Notes under the pieces: model-generated
The model's database searches: none
What the model saw: only the letters and a program-made list of their open reading frames with translations
Told to the model about the DNA's origin: nothing
Source: Siphonodentalium dalli
Lineage: Eukaryota > Mollusca > Scaphopoda > Gadilida > Siphonodentaliidae
Length of the DNA stretch: 64,000 nt
Direction: 5' to 3'
NCBI GenBank assembly: GCA_032622095.1
Contig: CP136066.1
Coordinates: 184,236,716-184,300,715, forward strand
Position numbers and translations under genes: made by a program
Shown: piece by piece, positions 59,501 through 61,775 of the stretch
Numbering within the stretch: position 1 is the first letter of the stretch
Layout: each line of letters starts with the position of its first letter

Positions 59501-61404
59501 GTGGCAGTTCTACGCTGCCTAATATTGGTCGTATATTTTTCGGACGGCACAAAAAACCTACGAGTCAGTTTTGTAAGAAAAAAGTGGTTCAATCTTCTTG
59601 CCACTCAAGGTAAAGTGATATGGTTCTCTCTGTCGTGATTATTTTGTGCTGAATTACCATTGCAATTGTCTATTATTCATTTGGATGTATGTTCATGTAA
59701 TAAAAGACGACGGACAAAAAACACTGATACTACAAGGGCAACATCGTCGTCTGTTGAACTTATTATTTGACCATTTCACAAGTAACTACTCGTCAATGAA
59801 TATTTAGTATAGAAAAAGTTAAACACCACGACGACGGATTTACATCGTGTAAAACAGTACTGCATCCTAAATTTGATGAGAAAATTCTGACATTGAAATA
59901 GTTTATATATAGACATCATTTAAACGAACTCGAAAGAAGTAACACAACAACCGCGTAATCAGCTGTCTTCAGAACAAAATCAACACTCAACTGTGGTTTG
60001 TGTCAACAACTAAGTTAGGCTGTTTGGTCATGGTGTCACTCCAGGGTTGTCCAGAGGAGCGTGCTTTTGTATATAATCTCGTTATTGTCCAACATCTAAA
60101 ATACATTTTGACAATACAAATATATACACTTGATATACATGCAGTCAAGTGAGCATCATCACGCATAATACATGTTATTAATTTCAGTATGCAATTGGGA
60201 TGTTTCTATGGTGTATTCAATTTTTAAATCTAATTCATTTTAATTTAATTTTAAATATTATCTATCATACATGTATGTGTAGCGCCTATTTATCAACGCT
60301 CCAAAGTGAGAACATAAACTACGACATCATTTGTATAAGTGGCAACAGGGAGGTTGGGGACCAAACATCGATCAAATGTCCAGTTTTTAAATTATTTTAA
60401 TTATTTAGACTGAAACAGCCATCAGTTGGGACCAATTTGGGGAATGGAAAATGAAATTTCTTGGACATAGGACTGAGTGCAGTTAGGAAGTAGATCCCCT
60501 CCTCCATTTACAACGCAGACGCTCAACCCGCGTCCCCGCTCATGTAATTTAACCATTTCATGACCGGGCAGCGCTGGTGCAGTATTAAATATATGTGCCA
60601 GCACACCATCTTATATATGCGCATCGCATGGTTGACAAGATCAAGGTTAATATAGTTAGGCCAATGTATTTATTATATGTGCGAGGCTTCCTATGTGGTG
60701 ACTCCTATATGTAAGATAATGCATTGACACAAGGTTTTCTCAAAATTTCAGGAAGCTCCAGTCATGGAGGGGCTAAACAAACAAGCCGGAATGTTACATG
60801 TACACCTCATATGTGTTCCATATTATACATGTATCTCAAGCTTTCTAACTGTTTGAAAATTTCCATCTAAAATCTTAAATGGTTAGGAAATTCCAAATGA
60901 TGTCCATTTCAGTTTGAAAACTTGGTGAAAAGTGGGAAAATAATCGAATCTAAAGCAACAAATTGCACAATAAATACGGGTTGTAAAATCAAACTATTAG
61001 AATAATATCAACATATTCTTGGTCTGAAATTTCCAAATAATATTTTGTAACGTGTCAAGCCAGAACTTTCTCACCCTTAAAATGTGTAGACAATGTTAGG
61101 GGTTATGACAACGCAAATCCACCAGTTTGCAATCAATGCCATAACAAGTTGATCATGATACAAGAATTCATTGGAAGATTCGAACTTTTGTCTAATATAC
61201 TCTTGTGTTGTTGCAGGGACATGTGAGTGTGACACACGTTATGTTGGCTCAGATTGTTCAGCAGTTGACTCAGTCCCTCCGATAATATTGGGGACGCGGA
61301 TAAATGGGACCTGTGACACCACCATGAGGCCATGTCGGAGATTCGAGTTGATTGTAGACCATGCGCACGCATCTCCTCTCACTTGCCGATTCTCATTTTA
61401 CAAG
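1841..61404 (+). CDS. VWDE: VWDE-like secreted VWD/EGF-domain protein, partial (11 exons)
   Basis: Eleven exons (1841-2085, 5791-5877, 7831-8199, 20408-20490, 23716-23785, 38432-38656, 47791-47978, 52353-52647, 54047-54247, 58731-58917, 61217-61404) join with consistent phases into 712 codons without a stop. Every intron is GT-AG. Domain order: an N-terminal region with the pattern VRWLINDE and DWMDGIKIGF, a VWD domain (NDPHM, then GLCGRFDG), an RRRR basic site, a Cys-poor linker, and an EGF module with six cysteines. This order is that of von Willebrand factor D and EGF domain-containing proteins, which are secreted extracellular proteins; the molecular role of the invertebrate members is poorly known. 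Several N-X-S/T sequons (exons 4, 5, 6, 8, 9, 10, 11) agree with passage through the secretory pathway. The start codon, signal peptide and C-terminal modules lie outside the window. Exon 1 begins mid-codon, so at least one exon lies upstream. The symbol gives the family; orthology to vertebrate VWDE is not shown. Confidence 0.9.
3835..4330. repeat. TCA/TCG trinucleotide microsatellite
   Basis: About 0.5 kb of imperfect TCA, TCG, TCC and related triplets with interruptions. It keeps long frames open on both strands that would encode Met/Thr-rich, His/Arg-rich or Ile/Val-rich repeats. These are artefacts of the repeat. Confidence 0.95.
4353..5036 (-). mobile_element. LINE C-terminal remnant, minus strand
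   Basis: The minus strand reads an RT-distal region: a segment YGETGRYPIS near 5000, then KLRTIDSQLRPLGGR and CGLCLKNGGDEYHFTLTCE. The C-x-x-C...H...C finger at the extreme C-terminus is common in APE-type non-LTR retrotransposons. It resembles the remnant at 56790-57657 (CTLCMEELGDEYHLVMNC; YGELGIKPIS) more than the LINE at 42290. It holds stops and frameshifts and lacks the RT core. Confidence 0.7.
5565..5765 (+). repeat. Degenerate tandem copies of the start of exon 2
   Basis: Four or five units of roughly 40-60 bp carry GTTTGTGAAGTGAGAGCTAG, for example near 5575, 5625, 5666 and 5723. In the coding frame of exon 2 these would read V-C-E-V-R-A-R, compared with V-C-E-V-R-T-R in the real exon at 5791. 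Later copies have substitutions and stops, and only some carry an AG before them. They look like slippage duplications that include the 5' part of the exon. Confidence 0.7.
5791..5877 (+). CDS. VWDE-like gene, short exon (29 codons)
   Basis: The exon lies between the acceptor TATATTTCAG and the donor GTGAGA and is phase 0 at both ends. It reads VVCEVRTRF, then PSPWHTSSAFYAGIK. In VWDE-like proteins the segment after GIKIGF normally begins with a V-x-C-x-V-R-A-R stretch and ends in FFAGIK, so the fit is exact for its place between exons 1 and 3. It can be seen only in the frame set by the splice phases; another frame gives a longer spurious open frame here. The intron just upstream holds degenerate copies of its first 25 or so bases. 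Confidence 0.85.
5878..7830 (+). other. Intron 2, nothing further recognised
   Basis: AT-rich intron. The only noteworthy point is a run of ten G near 7669-7678. No coding, RNA or repeat family is supported. Confidence 0.5.
7831..8199 (+). CDS. VWDE-like gene, exon of 123 codons
   Basis: The acceptor is TTATTTGAAG, which is unusually purine-rich just before the AG, and the donor is GTAAGT. Phase is 0 at both ends. The residues begin VVGSNVIRIDEGDD and include STVPIGCP, CETDLVFEEHCSVEIEGS and a TQFIKLKLGTVLFNDIW stretch, a beta-rich region that in this family directly precedes the VWD domain. Four cysteines are present (in GCP, SACK, RCET and EHCS). The donor is followed within about 10 bp by the 3' tail of a LINE inserted in the opposite orientation. 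Confidence 0.9.
8205..8905 (-). mobile_element. LINE 3' remnant interrupted by rDNA fragment
   Basis: The minus strand at 8905-8660 encodes SRLRVCNHCLEVEKGTH, LCRYCAFNQIETETHFVME, the C-terminal LINE motif shared with 1325-1770 and 42290-45420. The matching 3' tail (minus-strand TTGTCAATAAATTATATAAA) is at about 8215-8250. The two parts are separated by a 28S rRNA-like fragment at 8289-8563. The tail stops only about 10 bp from the donor of the exon ending at 8199. Confidence 0.68.
8289..8563 (+). pseudogene. 28S rRNA fragment (peptidyl-transferase region)
   Basis: The strand + sequence contains the very conserved large-subunit rRNA stretches CGAAAGCGTGGCCTATCGAT, GTTACCACAGGGATAACTGG, TTTTTGATCCTTCGATGTCG, GGATTGTTCACCCACTAATA and GAACGTGAGCTGGGTTTAGA. 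These belong to domain V of eukaryotic 28S rRNA, around the peptidyl-transferase centre. Small changes and a short gap near 8343 (before the GTTACCACAGGG block), loss of similarity after about 8563 and isolation within an intron show that it is a partial dead copy, not an rRNA gene. Confidence 0.93.
9181..9625 (+). mobile_element. Ty3/gypsy RT fragment, broken
   Basis: Reverse-transcriptase motifs appear in order: STLDLLSAYHQIPL (RT motif A region, 9298-9340), TSFEANGSLFQFCRVPF (motif B, to 9408), then VTNGVACFQRVMDK. A TGA stands at 9409-9411 where family members have Gly, and a frameshift near 9490 is needed to reach YLNNITIGG. There the catalytic Y-x-D-D is changed to Y-L-N-N. The next segment reads like RT finger/thumb sequence (KRYKQTFNEDECVYS). 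It is an inactive fragment without LTRs. Confidence 0.8.
9800..12480. other. Intron 3 stretch with one diverged repeat
   Basis: No gene or intact element is recognised. At about 10780-11000 there is a diverged copy of the family seen at 33170-33380 and 60860-61040 (GTGAAATTGTTCTTATAGTC next to CAACAATTCATAA, and repeated GTTGGAAATTTG). Short C-runs are near 10369. The open frames here have no family resemblance. Confidence 0.45.
12560..15140 (-). mobile_element. Ty3/gypsy LTR retrotransposon, decayed, internal deletions
   Basis: Read on the minus strand in the usual order. Gag 15137-14904 (KVVLNLNLTADKKNKPTE, ERRNFNLRSQQEGERFDYYL) continues to 14629 in another frame. CCHC-like fingers follow at 14620-14510 (CDKCLKPHTV, CAVCLRKGHWAKSKFC). 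The protease region is near 14370 with V-P-D-A-G-A-E-G-S in place of the usual D-[TS]-G-A, so the catalytic loop is changed, and it continues frameshifted to about 13945. RT is at 13803-12919 (APIVVAVAPKK, LCVDFTKLN, V-D-D at the catalytic site in KIVDDMVAYD). RNase H follows at 12965-12714 (GLGFFLLQQ, then directly KLAAADALSRHP), with about 80 residues missing. A short integrase N-terminal-like segment runs to about 12560; the integrase core and LTRs are not seen. Confidence 0.85.
15180..17340. other. Intron 3 stretch, nothing recognised
   Basis: AT-rich, with scattered ATATAT stretches. No coding segments with family resemblance, RNA genes or clear repeats were seen. Confidence 0.45.
17353..17712 (-). 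pseudogene. TE-associated protein fragment (EEADT...LLHA motif)
   Basis: The minus-strand frame of 119 codons ends with LVCFHEEADTCMLLHAANAA, R-LGRKLVIVF. The H-E-E-A-D-T-x-x-L-L-H-A-x-x-A-A pattern is, as I recall it, frequent in large uncharacterised, high-copy proteins of molluscs and cnidarians that are probably transposon-borne. The preceding part (YLSGGDNKDS, FFANGRVQDLHAVSN) agrees less clearly. No neighbouring domain was found, so it is a remnant. Function is unknown. Confidence 0.4.
17820..20400. other. Intron 3 stretch, nothing certain
   Basis: Only C-runs near 19373-19384 and 19427-19437, with similar flanks (a C-rich pair about 55 bp apart), stand out. A 60-codon frame near 18612 has no recognised relatives. 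Confidence 0.4.
20408..20490 (+). CDS. VWDE-like gene, exon opening the VWD domain
   Basis: The acceptor is TGTTTTACAG and the donor GTTAGT. 27 codons plus two bases are present (phase 2 at the end). The sequence VVISDTEANTSKAYCYS is followed by LNDPHMRTINGx. The C-x-S-x-N-D-P-H motif followed by T-I-N-G corresponds to the start of VWD domains, where the acidic D-P-H is part of the calcium-binding site in family members. NTS is a possible N-glycosylation sequon. The exon is isolated by a 12.2 kb intron upstream. Confidence 0.85.
22138..22296 (+). mobile_element. LINE linker-region fragment
   Basis: The + strand frame reads KPWFTRSCRSARKSYRKA, then SDFRRFSNDDARYVLREK and a stop. The K-P-W-F/Y-x-x-x-C-x-x-A-R-K-x-Y-R-K-A pattern lies between endonuclease and reverse transcriptase in many APE-type LINEs (the equivalent KRKWYDETCKTLK is in the LINE at 42290-45420). 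No other LINE motif was identified around it. The open frame at 21555-21968 just upstream is of unknown nature and could be part of the same element. Confidence 0.45.
22355..22465. repeat. GAT/GAC-rich microsatellite
   Basis: Imperfect GAT, GAC and GGT triplets, about 110 bp. They produce a His-rich open frame on the minus strand that is not a gene. Confidence 0.85.
22500..23715 (+). other. End of intron 4, nothing recognised
   Basis: No repeat family or coding segment is supported. A C-run of about 15 lies at 23355-23370. Confidence 0.45.
23716..23785 (+). CDS. VWDE-like gene, VWD domain exon
   Basis: One base completes the Gly codon split with the previous exon, then 23 codons follow, ending in phase 0. 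The residues QEYEMQDFPGEFILYRNN correspond to the conserved 'G-x-x-Y-x-x-x-x-x-G-E-F-x-L-Y-R' strand pair of VWD domains. The acceptor is GACTCCACAG and the donor GTAAGG. The exon is too short to be found by length, but its fit to both neighbours in phase and sequence is good. Confidence 0.83.
24715..25160. repeat. ~170 bp tandem repeat, about three copies
   Basis: Each unit contains GATAACTTTAGATTGA, GTGAACTGAACCAAATTTGG, TTCGAATATGGGTTTCGTCC and ATTTTACCTGATTT. Copies begin near 24733, 24898 and 25057, and the last is shortened. A diverged relative lies at 62866-63010. It is a dispersed repeat unit present in tandem. Confidence 0.8.
25743..25855. mobile_element. Short hairpin element, GAGACACG termini
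   Basis: The left end GTGAGACACGAGGATTTTCG pairs with the right end AATCCCCGTGTCTCAC, and internally GACCTGGAATATC pairs with GATATTCCAGGTC. The total is about 110 bp, GC-rich in an AT-rich intron, consistent with a palindromic MITE. Target-site duplication is not clear. Confidence 0.7.
28205..29490. repeat. ~45 bp minisatellite, diverged
   Basis: Nearly 1.3 kb of degenerate units of about 42-50 bp built on ATGACCATATAGTCACTCC, then TGTATACATATACACCTCAC. Units are diverged but in one orientation. The many open frames on both strands (Met/Tyr/Val-rich on the minus strand, Ile/His/Thr-rich on the plus) are by-products. Confidence 0.9.
29560..30560. repeat. Dispersed intronic repeat, copy 1
   Basis: Contains AAAGTTCTGTTCATTTCTTG, TAGAATCCCAATTGTGATTT, ATTTTTGAGGGAAGGGG, CAACCAGTTCCAAACAGCAT and GATCTAGAAGATAT. 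The same ordered blocks occur at about 36710-36960 and 39855-40100, always in the same orientation. The family was not recognised. Confidence 0.7.
32318..32850. repeat. Degenerate 21 bp periodic array (left arm)
   Basis: AATA/AATG cores stand at 32322, 32343, 32364, 32383, 32404, 32425, 32446, 32464, 32485, 32506, 32526, 32547, 32568, 32587, 32608, 32629, then with irregular gaps at 32657, 32677, 32706, 32744, and again regularly at 32765, 32786, 32807. The 16-17 bp between cores are almost unlike each other. The same array is present, inverted, at about 37480-37910. Confidence 0.85.
33100..33990. repeat. Tandem ~0.33 kb repeat, two copies plus part
   Basis: Ordered blocks GGTCATCAGTTGG (33370 and 33699), GGAAATTTCCAACAC, TCTAGATGCTAGGATTT and CACCGGGC recur about 330 bp apart, with a third partial copy near 33905-33975. 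Near 33577-33608 the sequence ACCGGGCCGAACCATGGTCG forms a local palindrome. The first part (33100-33300) is a dispersed family also at 10780-11000 and 60860-61040. Confidence 0.72.
34030..34260. repeat. ~60 bp tandem repeat with G-runs, 3-4 copies
   Basis: Units carry GGAATTATGCAAAACTTGTG, TTTGGTCTGTGATTCTGA and then a run of 7-13 G. Copies begin near 34036, 34097, 34166 and (part) 34225. The G-runs in successive copies have different lengths, as expected of unstable homopolymers. Confidence 0.9.
34480..34905 (+). repeat. Dispersed ~0.45 kb repeat, copy A
   Basis: The blocks CATATCATTAGATTTCAACA, TAATGCCCCAAAAATAATGC, GACACAAAAAAGCCACTTG, GAGTTATCCATCTTCATC and CGAAGCCAAGGAAATAGT occur in reverse at 63075-63530. 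One end has an AAC/GTT simple repeat (short here, nine GTT units in the other copy). The family was not recognised; the simple-repeat end is compatible with a SINE- or LINE-derived sequence. Confidence 0.8.
35452..35626. repeat. Array of GCTTAAGC palindromes
   Basis: Within 175 bp there are about eight variants of the near-perfect palindrome TTTGCGCTTAAGCGCAAA, such as TTCGCTTAAGCGAA near 35568, at intervals of roughly 25-30 bp. Two more are near 36627 and 36672. Variant halves are compensated on the other side in several copies (GCGC/GCGC and TCGC/GCGA), which keeps the dyad. Confidence 0.85.
36108..36555. mobile_element. Hairpin MITE, full-length copy with 6 bp TSD
   Basis: The termini GCAAGCCTGCAAATAGCGTG and CACGCTATTTGCAGGCTTGC are exact inverses and are flanked on both sides by TTGAGT, a six-base target-site duplication. 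Each end is itself a palindrome (36141-36232 and 36432-36530) containing GAGGTCCCCAGAGGGTGAAT and a CCGCATAG-type loop. The centre is unique. No coding capacity exists. Related copies are at 39504-39856 and 58301-58486. Confidence 0.9.
36710..36970. repeat. Dispersed intronic repeat, copy 2
   Basis: AAAGTTCTGTCAAATTCATG, AATTATTGAGGGATCGG, GAACCAGTTCCATACAGCA and GATCTAGAAGATATTAGCG match, in order, the blocks of copies at 29560-30560 and 39855-40100. Confidence 0.75.
37455..37966. repeat. Right inverted arm of the 21 bp phased element
   Basis: Reverse complement of 32262-32860 with small differences: a deletion near the CTATTTT repeats (about 37885) and changes near 37460-37560. Spacers between the phased cores match position by position with the other arm, so the arms are duplicates and not independent arrays. 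Confidence 0.85.
38432..38656 (+). CDS. VWDE-like gene, VWD domain exon (75 codons)
   Basis: The acceptor is CTACATGCAG and the donor GTAAAT; phase is 0 at both ends. The core reads RCGWRFDGIWPTCNCAVAIR, then VRGSMFRVNMCGG. The C-N-C-x-V-A-x-R motif and the later M-C-G are characteristic of the VWD domain in VWDE-like proteins. LNES is a possible N-glycan site. It ends in FDVNGNIYT, which leads into the next exon's V-T-x-x-T-G. The upstream intron (14.6 kb) is the longest in the window and holds both large foldback-like structures. Confidence 0.88.
38660..39500 (+). other. Intron 6 start, nothing recognised
   Basis: No element or gene was found. A small cluster of TTGAGTA / CTCAACA words occurs at 38815-38930. 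Confidence 0.4.
39504..39856. mobile_element. Hairpin MITE, truncated copy
   Basis: The left end (CAAGCCTGGGTTTAGTGTGT) and left hairpin are present (AGGTCCACAGAGGGTGAAT ... ACCCTCTGTGGACCTCATT). The right hairpin starts near 39802 (AGCAGAATGAGGTCCACAG) but stops at GCCCGCTATGCTAGCC. Homologous to 36108-36555. Confidence 0.85.
39855..40150. repeat. Dispersed intronic repeat, copy 3
   Basis: Blocks TTCTGCTCATTTCTTGATGA, TAGAATCCCAATGGTGATT, TTTTTGAGAGATCGGAAGGG, CTCAACCAGTTGC and TTGATCTAGAAGATAT follow the order of copies 1 and 2. It directly abuts the broken end of the MITE. Confidence 0.75.
40333..40924. mobile_element. TTAA-flanked MITE, 592 bp
   Basis: The left end TTAAAGGGGTACTGTACGCC and right end GGTGTACAGTACCCCTTTAA are inverse, each with TTAA at the outer edge. 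This resembles piggyBac-type TTAA target duplication (inference). No transposase frame was found. Ends of the same family occur at 58208/58696, and a fragment is at 49290-49360. Confidence 0.8.
40930..41790 (+). other. Intron 6 stretch, nothing recognised
   Basis: AT-rich and without recognised coding or repeat family, apart from a GCAGATTCCAGTTTTCA word near 41389 that recurs at 41817 and, diverged, at 45494. Confidence 0.4.
41798..41962. repeat. Direct repeat flanking the LINE, left copy
   Basis: TGTTATTCCTAAAGCTAGAT, GAAAAAGTGGTTATAC and GAACATTTTGATATATAACA recur in the same order and orientation at 45479-45643. The copies are diverged, so they predate the LINE or are members of a dispersed family. 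Confidence 0.7.
42290..45420 (-). mobile_element. APE-type LINE, nearly complete but frameshifted
   Basis: Minus strand. An endonuclease domain (45405 to about 44990) shows FSGDFNARTG, GCSVVDYVL and YSDHSQLAL, the last three conserved APE blocks; the first blocks are missing, so the 5' end is truncated. A frameshift near 44490 and another near 43560 break the frame. The RT core at about 44310-43540 has RKSPGKDGI, LNPIHKKGN, FIDFRKAFDSVDRDILF, GVRQGFILSP and LLFADDLVL (catalytic ADD intact). The C-terminus (43629-42373) has YTYLGITF and the CKKCGMEVETEEHFIMRC finger. The 3' end is TGTCAATAAATTTATC followed by TTTTATC repeats. The LINE clade is not determined. Confidence 0.92.
45479..45643. repeat. 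Direct repeat flanking the LINE, right copy
   Basis: Partner of 41798-41962: TGTTATTCCTGGAGCTAAAT, CGAAAAAGTGGG and ATATTTTGATATATAATACG. Confidence 0.7.
45650..46580 (+). other. Intron 6 stretch, nothing recognised
   Basis: No gene, RNA or clear element. Phrases such as AGGGAGATAACTCCG are common words in invertebrate intergenic repeats but do not define an element here. Confidence 0.4.
46595..46925. repeat. TCA/TCC trinucleotide microsatellite
   Basis: About 330 bp of TCATCC, TCATCA and CCTCAT units preceded by a run of about 13 C. It gives poly-Ser, poly-Ile and Asp/Glu-rich open frames on both strands, none of which are genes. Confidence 0.95.
47035..47200. repeat. ~85 bp direct duplication
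   Basis: AATTCTGGCCTCGCGCAAAA ... GACTATATAGACCGGTA is followed by AATTATGGCCTCGCGCCAAA ... GACTTTAGACCAGTAA. Two diverged copies in tandem. Confidence 0.7.
47791..47978 (+). CDS. VWDE-like gene, VWD exon with GLCG motif
   Basis: The acceptor is TTATTCAAAG and the donor GTAGGC. 62 codons plus two bases are present. The residues VTTSTGVVVKFYMG and WISWIYVYPAIG are followed by NNVDGLCGRFDG, the GLCG-x-[FY]-[DN]-G signature near the C-terminal end of a VWD domain. TAAREYGKQWR follows, where this family usually has 'F-x-x-S-W-R'. The open frame also runs through the donor in another frame, but that extension has no family resemblance. Confidence 0.9.
48273..49040. repeat. ~260 bp direct duplication, 500 bp period
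   Basis: The stretch 48273-48532 (AGAGTTATGGATTTATCATT ... ATTAGTTTTTCTCAAGTA) recurs at 48776-49038 with few differences. The 240 bp between lacks a second copy, so this is either a tandem duplication with partial loss or two insertions. Confidence 0.9.
49285..49362. mobile_element. Fragment of the TTAA MITE
   Basis: GATACTAGATCGTTGTTATT followed by AACGTACAGTACCTCTTTAA is the inverted terminal region of the element at 40333-40924 (AACAACGATCTAATATCGAT). Confidence 0.7.
49865..49995. repeat. TTCAAAAA low-complexity repeat
   Basis: Irregular repetition of AAAACTTCAAAAATTTC with 8-10 bp steps over about 130 bp. Confidence 0.9.
50085..50370. repeat. ~43 bp tandem repeat, about five units
   Basis: GTCACTTTAACATTATCCCA, GTGAGTGCCTAGTGT and related units recur at 50117, 50153, 50190, 50227 (approximate) and once more near 50337. 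A separate word, TATACATGTAGATAATACA, occurs near 50279 and 50390. Confidence 0.8.
50430..52352 (+). other. End of intron 7, nothing recognised
   Basis: No coding segment is supported. A small cluster of CGCAGAATCGT-type words stands at 51813-51895. Confidence 0.4.
52353..52647 (+). CDS. VWDE-like gene, Cys-rich exon with RRRR site
   Basis: The acceptor is TTCTCTTGCAG. One base completes AGA (Arg) from the previous exon, then 98 codons end at GAG|GTAACT. RWCRCATEA, EVHCNRSSSDVTC and TGACAHS hold five cysteines typical of the end of the VWD region. Four consecutive arginines (52567-52578, AHS-RRRR-EAT) match the R-x-K/R-R consensus of furin-type convertases, so the secreted protein may be cut here (inference). 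NDT and NRS are N-glycosylation sequons. The ending DPLVFDDDTYE is acidic. Confidence 0.88.
52800..53225. repeat. ~150 bp tandem repeat, three diverged copies
   Basis: Each unit holds GGCCCTTAATNAGTT, then GTGAATTTT-like sequence and AACTGGAACAA. The anchors are near 52855, 52988 and 53151. Confidence 0.75.
53273..53832. mobile_element. TIR element, ~0.56 kb
   Basis: The left end GGGGTTCATGATTAGATGGC, then TATAATCGCGACCGCAGG, is the inverse of the right end (CCTGTGCTCGCGATTATATG, then GCCATCTAATCGTGAACCCC) with few mismatches over about 50 bp. The centre holds a TATTTCGCTG-type low-complexity stretch (53580-53715). An open frame spans the whole element, but it runs through the TIRs and simple repeat and resembles nothing, so the element is treated as non-coding. 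A target duplication is not evident. Confidence 0.85.
54047..54247 (+). CDS. VWDE-like gene, linker exon (67 codons)
   Basis: Phase 0 from the previous exon selects the acceptor at GACGCTGGAG, so the exon begins LEFIFPSNPG. The pyrimidine tract is weak, and an AG four bases further on would break the frame. The sequence PDWGNWTEATAREHC and VDASPLIEDCILDIK matches the helical segment found between VWD and EGF parts in this family ('W-P-x-x-x-G-x-T-E-x-x-A-x-x-x-C', then 'C-x-x-D-I'). NWT is a sequon. The donor is AAG|GTATGA. Confidence 0.8.
54299..54365. repeat. 22 bp tandem repeat, three copies
   Basis: ATACCCGGATCGTGTCTACA, ATACTCGGATCGTGTCTACA and AAACTCGGATCGTGTCTACA in direct succession. 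Confidence 0.95.
55070..55320. repeat. Duplicated GTACGCAAATACC repeat
   Basis: GGTTCAAGTACGCAAATACC, GAGTACGTTTATAATCACAT and TTTAGTTCATCCGAGTACGC recur about 130 bp further on (55228-55310). Confidence 0.85.
55440..55955. repeat. ~28 bp minisatellite
   Basis: About 17 diverged units of the type ATGAGGGTTAATTAAAATATGG followed by TCCC or TCAC. Confidence 0.92.
56395..56472. repeat. GTCATATTGGACTCC short inverted/direct repeats
   Basis: AAAGTCATATTGGACTCCCG occurs twice in tandem, then the inverse CAATATGACTTTT and once more CATATTGGACTCC. The same words form the centre of the palindrome at 57873-58032. Confidence 0.85.
56790..57657 (-). mobile_element. LINE C-terminal remnant, minus strand
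   Basis: Two frames broken at about 57225: first YGAEIWGLECFRKLETWFLR and YGELGIKPIS, then LLRFRTRNHWLPVETGSW and CTLCMEELGDEYHLVMNC. The Y-G-A-E-I-W motif is the thumb-distal block found in many LINEs, and the C-x-x-C...H...C finger ends the protein. RT core and endonuclease are absent (5' truncation at about 57660). It belongs with the remnant at 4353-5036. Confidence 0.85.
57873..58032. repeat. Near-perfect 160 bp palindrome
   Basis: The left arm TTATACAATGTTGTGTACAG ... AGTCATATTGGACTCGACAC faces the right arm GTGTCTCGTCCAATATGACT ... CTGTACACAACATTGTATAA with about 78 bp per arm, a loop of four bases and few mismatches. A hairpin MITE is likely. Confidence 0.95.
58208..58696. mobile_element. 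Palindromic TTAA MITE carrying a nested hairpin MITE
   Basis: Left arm: TTAAAGGGGGACTGTACCC, CCATCTCCTTATACTCAACA, GCAACAAATGAATGAATTTG, then after the insert, ATGCAAACAACATGGTAATT. Right arm: the inverse series (AATTACCATGTTGTTTACAT, CAAATTCATTCATTTGTTGC, TGTTGAGTATAAGGAGATGG, CCCCTTTAA). The left arm alone is interrupted at 58301-58486 by a copy of the MITE of 36108-36555. The outer ends match the 40333-40924 family. It ends about 35 bp from the acceptor of the exon at 58731. Confidence 0.88.
58301..58486. mobile_element. Hairpin MITE, nested and partial
   Basis: CCCCGCATAGCGGGCTAGCA, AATTCACCCTCTGTGAACCT, AGCAGAATGAGGTCCCCAG and GGTAGCATCACTAAATTCAC correspond to the hairpins of the element at 36108-36555. 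The left terminal part is lost. Confidence 0.88.
58731..58917 (+). CDS. VWDE-like gene, exon with first half of an EGF module
   Basis: The acceptor is TTTCTCTGGCAG and the donor GTAAGT; 62 codons plus one base. After LTDSTFWTEAHLSAFKSHC comes a polar stretch, then ETLCEHDCSGHGTCVRG, which supplies the first three cysteines and the C-S-G-H-G-T-C core of an EGF-like module. The rest is on the next exon. A MITE ends about 35 bp upstream of the acceptor. The last 71 bases of the exon and the donor are triplicated in tandem with a period of 86 bp. Confidence 0.87.
58847..59104 (+). repeat. 86 bp tandem triplication of half an EGF exon and its donor
   Basis: GAGTATCGAGGAAACCATAC begins at 58847, 58933 and 59019, exactly 86 bp apart. 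Copy 1 is the end of exon 10. Copy 2 (to 59004) differs at few bases, keeps DCSGHGTCVRG followed by GTAAAT, but has Tyr for the first Cys. Copy 3 is more diverged (CERGCSSHTCGICVRG, then GTACGT). 86 is not a multiple of three, so the copies cannot be read through as one frame. Confidence 0.95.
59110..61216 (+). other. Rest of intron 10, one diverged repeat
   Basis: No coding segment is seen. The part at about 60860-61040 (GGAAATTCCAAATGATGTCC, CAAACTATTAGAATAATATC) is a diverged member of the family at 33100-33400. Confidence 0.45.
61217..61404 (+). CDS. VWDE-like gene, exon completing the EGF module
   Basis: The acceptor is GTTGTTGCAG and the donor GTAAGA. Two bases complete Gly, then 62 codons follow. 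GTCECDTRYVGSDCS supplies cysteines 4-6 of the EGF fold in standard spacing. A new domain then starts: VDSVPPIILGTRINGTCD with CRRFELIV and SPLTCRFSFYK. NGT is a sequon. Phase at the end is 0, so coding must continue beyond 61404, but no further exon could be placed before position 64000. Confidence 0.87.
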
Positions 61405-61659
61405 GTAAGACGGAGTTAATAGGAACTTTATCTAGTATAAGGTAAAATGGAGTTAATGGGCACTTTATCTAATATAAGGTAAAATGGAGTTAATGGCACT
61501 TTATCTAGCATAAGGTAAAATGGAGTTAATCGGCACTTTATCTAGCACAAGGTAAAATGGAGTTAATGGGTACTTTATCTAGTATAAGGTAAAATGGAGT
61601 TAATGGACACTTTTTCTAGCACAAGGTAAAGTGGAGTTAGGTGCACTTTAACTAGTATA
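61402..61659 (+). repeat. 37 bp tandem repeat seeded at the exon 11 donor
   Basis: Seven units of AAGGTAAAATGGAGTTAATG followed by GGCACTTTATCTAGTAT. The first unit contains the real junction AAG|GTAAGA of the exon ending at 61404. Every later unit keeps AAGGTAAA, a sequence usable as a 5' splice site. Confidence 0.95.
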
Positions 61660-61775
61660 GCACATCGCCTATACACCCCACTCAGAATCATCCTGAATAC
61701 CAGTCATATCGTATTGGTATATTCTGTGGGTGATTGACGGCTGAAGTTAGAGGTTTATCAATCTAAACACGGGAG

